A DNA stretch of 35,703 bases, from assembly GCA_903860915.1 (NCBI GenBank), contig CAIOSJ010000009.1, positions 1 to 35,703 of the forward strand, written 5' to 3'. The translations under genes and the position numbers were made by a program. Within the stretch, counting starts at the first letter, position 1. The number at the start of each line of letters is the position of its first letter. The stretch is from an uncultured Actinomycetes bacterium (GTDB taxonomy: Bacteria; Actinomycetota; Acidimicrobiia; Acidimicrobiales; RAAP-2). This document shows, in pieces, positions 33,025 to 35,703 of the stretch. Under the pieces are notes generated by a model, which saw only the letters and a program-made list of their open reading frames with translations, was not told the DNA's origin and did no database searches.

Positions 33025-33638
33025 GCGCGCGCGCCGAAATCTTGCACCGGATCCGAACAGCTGGCGCCATCGCGCCGCAAGGATTCTCCATTCCTCGTGA
33101 GTACCTGGGCCCCCAGGGGCCCGGGTCGATAGAACTCTTCACCCGTCGACTGGAGGACTACCACGCGACGGTACGGCGCGTACCACGGTCACACGTGGCC
33201 ACGACGCTCGCGGAGATCTTCGCCGTTCGTGGTATCCAGGAAGTGCTCGTGCCGACGGGCTTCTCGGATGATTTTTTACTTGAAGTGACCGACTTGGTTC
33301 GACGTGATGAGCCACCACTTTCGTATCTTGCTCTCGATGAAATTCCCGCGGTGGTGACGACCTGCACCTGGGCGGTAGCCGAGTCGGGGACCATTATTTT
33401 GACCCACGGCCCGGGGGAAGGGCGGCGAGCTGTGAGCTTGATTCCAGATGTTCACGTGGTCGTAGTCGCCGCTTCCCAGATTCTTCAGGGAGTTCCTGAC
33501 GCCATCAGATTGACCTCGAACGCTCCCGTAATGACGTGGATAAGTGGGCCGAGCGCTACTTCAGATATCGAGTTGGACCGCGTCGAAGGAGTTCACGGTC
33601 CTCGTATTTTTGAAGTCCTCGTCATCGAAGACCTGTGA
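33021..33638 (+). CDS. lutC: L-lactate dehydrogenase complex subunit LutC (LUD domain)
   Basis: The 205-residue protein starts MSARAEILHRIR and contains the LUD-domain hallmarks: LYLAL-like LALDEIPAVVTTCTWAVAESGTIILTHGPGEGRRAVSLIPDVHVVVV and MTWISGPSATSDIELDRVEGVHGPR. This completes the LutABC complex. The frame opens at GTG 33003, but GTG 33021 forms the GTGA overlap with the lutB stop, matching the lutA and aldo/keto reductase junctions. It is the last gene of the operon. Only a weak 6-bp inverted repeat (33630-33653) follows, and the next gene is convergent. Confidence 0.94.
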   Translation: MSARAEILHRIRTAGAIAPQGFSIPREYLGPQGPGSIELFTRRLEDYHATVRRVPRSHVATTLAEIFAVRGIQEVLVPTGFSDDFLLEVTDLVRRDEPPLSYLALDEIPAVVTTCTWAVAESGTIILTHGPGEGRRAVSLIPDVHVVVVAASQILQGVPDAIRLTSNAPVMTWISGPSATSDIELDRVEGVHGPRIFEVLVIEDL

Positions 33639-33670
33639 GATCGACATCAGGTCCGTGGAGTGAACCAGTA

Positions 33671-34102
33671 TCAGCGAATCAGAATGGTCGTTGACCAGCG
33701 TCCACGAGTTCCGGTACACACCAGGGCTTCACCGCAGGTGGTCCTCGCAGCGCTCAAGGTGACGCTCCCGGCATGTTGGGCGACGTATGTAACGACCACC
33801 GTCCCGCATCCCATCCCCGGTAGACACGAGCCAGATCCCTTGAAAGGTGCTGGACGGTGGAGCACCGAACCCTTCATTGCGACGATATTGGACGAAGGTG
33901 CCAGGTAACTCCAATACGTACTGTGCAAGGTAATCGTGATGAACTGACCACGCACTGCAGTTTCGTGCTGGAGGTTCGCTGGTTCGCTGAGGGCCAAGGG
34001 AAAGACCGCGGTCACCTGACTGCCACCCGAACCCCAGACAGTGACCACTAGCCCCACGCACACTATGGCGACGGCGGCGGCGATGCGGTGGGACTTCTTC
34101 AT
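33671..34102 (-). CDS. Small secreted protein of unknown function
   Basis: The 143-residue protein begins MKKSHRIAAAVAIVCVGLVVTVWGSGGSQVTA, a signal peptide or N-terminal anchor. The rest is beta-rich and resembles an Ig-like or cupredoxin-like domain (RGQFITITLHSTYWSY; GCGTVVVTYVAQHAGSVTLSAARTTCGEALVCTGTRGRWSTTILIR). Four cysteines could form two disulfides outside the cell. Proteins of this general shape (a protease-inhibitor or beta-sandwich-like fold) occur in actinobacteria, but I do not recognise a family. The ATG has TAACGT 6 nt upstream. It converges on lutC with a 32-bp gap and diverges from the FAD enzyme gene. Confidence 0.75.
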   Translation of the reverse strand: MKKSHRIAAAVAIVCVGLVVTVWGSGGSQVTAVFPLALSEPANLQHETAVRGQFITITLHSTYWSYLAPSSNIVAMKGSVLHRPAPFKGSGSCLPGMGCGTVVVTYVAQHAGSVTLSAARTTCGEALVCTGTRGRWSTTILIR

Positions 34103-34108
34103 AATTCG

Positions 34109-34114
34109 ACGTTA
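34109..34114 (-). promoter_or_regulatory. Probable -10 box of a leaderless transcript
   Basis: TAACGT on the minus strand lies 6 nt before the ATG at 34102, and there is no Shine-Dalgarno sequence. It fits the recurring TAnnnT-N6-start pattern. Confidence 0.45.
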
Positions 34115-34151
34115 CCGGACGTATCGCCACTCGCGTGGTCGGACCCTGACA

Positions 34152-34210
34152 AGTCTGACTACCTTGGAACACAACAATAATTCGCAATAATTCTGACGTC
34201 GTAGTCTGAC
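34152..34210 (+). repeat. Nested direct repeats upstream of the FAD enzyme gene
   Basis: CAATAATTC occurs twice (34175-34183 and 34185-34193) with a period of 10 bp, one helical turn. It is flanked by two copies of AGTCTGAC (34152-34159 and 34203-34210). The right AGTCTGAC overlaps the TAGTCT -10 box. The arrangement in a 111-bp divergent gap suggests a protein-binding site; the factor is unknown. Confidence 0.5.
34202..34207 (+). promoter_or_regulatory. Probable -10 box of a leaderless transcript
   Basis: TAGTCT lies 6 nt before the GTG at 34214, with no Shine-Dalgarno sequence between. It fixes the start of the FAD-dependent enzyme and overlaps one of the AGTCTGAC repeats. Confidence 0.5.
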
Positions 34211-34213
34211 GGG

Positions 34214-35437
34214 GTGAGTTTTTCCGAATCCGATGTCGACGTCATTGTCGTTGGAGCCGGTCTGGCTGGATTGCGAGCCACGGCCGTATTGCAGAATGCC
34301 GGACGTAAGGTTCTCTGTCTGGAAGCCTCGGACCGCGTGGGTGGTCGGGTCACCAGCGATGACGTGGACGGTTTCATCATTGACCGCGGTTTCCAATTGA
34401 TCAATGACGCGTACCCGGAACTTCGAGTGGCCGTCGATGTAGCAGAACTCGAACTACGACGAGCCCCGAGGGCTGTAACGCTGCACGGTGATGCGTCACA
34501 GGCCATAGGAATCGCCTCACTACGGACTCTCCTCGCCACACCACGGCACTACCCGGGCTCGCGTGGCGACCTCGCACGGCTGACGAAGTGGTTGGCTCGC
34601 GTCACCTTTGGTCCAGTCCGGGCTCTAGAAGAGGCGACTGACGTCACTATCGCGGATGGTTTATCGAATTTGCAATTTTCTGAAGCCCTGCGTCGAGAGA
34701 TACTCGAGCCCTTTCTTCGTGGGATTTTTCTCGATGCGGAACTCTCCGGCTCGTGGAATCTGGCTCAAATGATTCTCCGCAGTTTAGTCCGAGGGGGTCC
34801 CTCCCTCTCGCCCCGAGGCGCTCGTCAGCTCTCTGAAGTATTGAGTACGAGGTGCGAGGAAAACTCAATCCGTCTGAACGCCAGAGTGACCGCGATCTCT
34901 ACGCGCCACGTCGACACCGGCGAGGGCCGCCTTGGTGCGAGGGCGGTAGTACTTGCGTGCGACCCAGCTTCGACGGCCACCCTTTGCTCCGAAGTTTCCC
35001 CGGAGCCAATGAATCGGCAGACCACCTACTGGTGGTCTTTTGCGGGACAGCCACGAACGAATGCCTTGGTTCTGGATTCTCGAAACCCGGAGTTGACCTC
35101 GACTCTCGCAGTGTCTGGAATCCAATCGACCTACTCACCGCTAGGCGTCACCCTGGTCGCGGCCGCCACTCTCGTCGCAGCGAGCCCCGAGAATGAATCC
35201 ACCACGCGACTCGCGGTGGCCAGGGCCCATCAGCGAAACGTCAACGAAGTGCAATTGGTGGCCACGAGTGAGATTCCCGCTGCTTTACCCAAGCAGCCAC
35301 CACCGCTGGTGCTTCGTCGCAACCCACGGATGTCTGGGCTGTACCTGGCGGGTGACTGGTTTGAGTCCGCGTCCATTCAAGGCGCGCTGGTGAGTGGTCG
35401 ACGTGCCGCGCACGCAGTTCTTTCTGATATTTCCTGA
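34214..35437 (+). CDS. FAD-dependent amine oxidase / protoporphyrinogen oxidase-like enzyme
   Basis: The 407-residue protein has the dinucleotide-binding start VDVIVVGAGLAGLRATAVLQNAGRKVLCLEASDRVGGRVTSDDVDGFIIDRGFQLI, including GxGxxG and the downstream GG motif of the amine oxidase superfamily. The C-terminal FAD-binding block is MSGLYLAGDWFESASIQGALVSGRRAAHAVL. The middle holds a helical substrate domain (LSNLQFSEALRREILEPFLRGIFLDAELSGSW), resembling carotenoid- or phytoene-type and uncharacterised bacterial oxidoreductases more than true HemY. No signal peptide or transmembrane helix is seen. The substrate is unknown. Confidence 0.85.
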   Translation: MSFSESDVDVIVVGAGLAGLRATAVLQNAGRKVLCLEASDRVGGRVTSDDVDGFIIDRGFQLINDAYPELRVAVDVAELELRRAPRAVTLHGDASQAIGIASLRTLLATPRHYPGSRGDLARLTKWLARVTFGPVRALEEATDVTIADGLSNLQFSEALRREILEPFLRGIFLDAELSGSWNLAQMILRSLVRGGPSLSPRGARQLSEVLSTRCEENSIRLNARVTAISTRHVDTGEGRLGARAVVLACDPASTATLCSEVSPEPMNRQTTYWWSFAGQPRTNALVLDSRNPELTSTLAVSGIQSTYSPLGVTLVAAATLVAASPENESTTRLAVARAHQRNVNEVQLVATSEIPAALPKQPPPLVLRRNPRMSGLYLAGDWFESASIQGALVSGRRAAHAVLSDIS

Positions 35438-35619
35438 GGCTTCTCCGGAGACTGTATTTCTCGAATGGCCAACTTTTGAAGCCACCAACTGTCAATTTTT
35501 ACTCGGTGACTTCACTGAGTGACGGGCCGAGACCTGAATCGCTCGGGACCAGATTCCTGGCGAAGCAGGAAGAGTGGGCCGGGTCATTGCGCGGGCAAAC
35601 TCAACTGACCATTGGACTA
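35438..35619. other. Gene-free stretch after the FAD enzyme gene
   Basis: I see no convincing gene, repeat or terminator here. A short minus-strand open frame (35492-35689) runs through it and across the hairpin cluster next to it. Its Pro/Arg/Ser-rich translation, with no recognisable motif, argues against coding. Confidence 0.4.
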
Positions 35620-35703
35620 TGCCGGGACGCAAGCCCGGTAACCCTCTGTTTAGGGGTTTCGTGGGCCGCCCGGGTCTCGATCCCGGCACCTTGGGACCCC
35701 AAA
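35620..35703. other. Cluster of GC-rich hairpins, possible structured RNA or tRNA-like element (window edge)
   Basis: Three hairpins follow one another: 35620-35640 (7-bp stem, loop 35627-35633), 35641-35657 (5-bp stem including G-T, 7-nt loop CTGTTTA) and 35670-35686 (5-bp stem, 7-nt loop TCTCGAT). A weak fourth (35691-35702) touches the window edge. The first and third share the stem CCGGG/CCCGG. In an alternative fold GCCGGGA (35621-35627) pairs over 7 bp with TCCCGGC (35681-35687), like an acceptor stem followed by ACC, and the middle hairpin then looks like an anticodon arm with GTT. No proper D or T arm can be formed, so this is not called as a tRNA. Confidence 0.4.

Noticed and set aside
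33630..33653. Inverted repeat GACCTG/CAGGTC at the end of lutC as terminator
   Set aside because: Arms are 6 bp with a 12-nt loop and no T-tract; it overlaps the coding end and could be chance.
35492..35689. 65-codon minus-strand open frame
   Set aside because: It runs through the hairpin cluster, is Pro/Arg/Ser-rich, lacks a ribosome site and has no motif.
35621..35690. tRNA-Asn(GTT) on the plus strand
   Set aside because: A 7-bp outer stem and an anticodon-like arm exist, but there is no D arm and no TTCRA T-loop, and the two CCGGG hairpins make the outer pairing possible by repetition alone.

Overview
The window is 35.7 kb of chromosome from a high-GC bacterium. It is densely packed with genes and has no rRNA genes, no recognisable insertion sequences, no phage genes and no CRISPR array. 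Several traits point to an Actinobacterium, perhaps of the Acidimicrobiia type: frequent GTG starts, several apparently leaderless genes with a TAnnnT box 6-7 nt before the start codon, cytochromes P450, menaquinone-type neighbourhoods without ubiquinone genes, and secreted or anchored proteins with short actinobacterial signal peptides. The lineage is inferred from gene content and style; there is no marker gene here that proves it.

Layout. Positions 1-3.1 kb hold the tail of a P450, an M24 Xaa-Pro aminopeptidase and a tandem pair of short enoyl-CoA isomerase/hydratase paralogs. A 17-bp perfect-stem bidirectional terminator at 3122-3159 closes that region. From 3.2 to 8.1 kb (minus strand) lies a complete branched-chain-amino-acid-type ABC importer, livG-livF-livH-livM-livJ, with stop/start overlaps. 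From 8.1 to 10.5 kb come rmlA (minus) and rmlB-rmlC (plus), for dTDP-deoxysugar synthesis without rmlD. From 10.6 to 15.0 kb are an anchored FnIII-like surface protein, the ABC-F factor EttA and a multi-pass GT-C-like membrane protein. From 15.0 to 18.3 kb an alkylsulfatase and a UDP-sulfoquinovose synthase (SqdB family) are transcribed divergently. From 18.3 to 21.5 kb there is a P450, a Coq4-family protein and a sterol-desaturase-family hydroxylase. A large secreted serine hydrolase-like protein follows (21.6-23.7 kb).

The centrepiece is 23.7-33.6 kb, a same-strand cluster that reads as a nearly complete non-phosphorylating L-fucose pathway. A cytoplasmic GH29 alpha-L-fucosidase would release L-fucose. 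A RhaM-type mutarotase, an aldo/keto reductase (L-fucose dehydrogenase), an amidohydrolase-family L-fuconolactonase, L-fuconate dehydratase and an SDR (2-keto-3-deoxy-L-fuconate dehydrogenase) would carry it to 2,4-diketo-3-deoxy-L-fuconate. LutA, LutB and LutC would oxidise the L-lactate produced by cleavage of that diketo acid. Eight consecutive genes (fucD to lutC) overlap their neighbours by 1-8 nt, so sugar breakdown and lactate oxidation are physically one operon. The C-C bond hydrolase (normally a fumarylacetoacetase-family enzyme), a sugar transporter and any regulator are not in the window.

The right end has a small secreted protein, an FAD-dependent amine-oxidase-like enzyme and an unexplained run of GC-rich hairpins (35620-35703).
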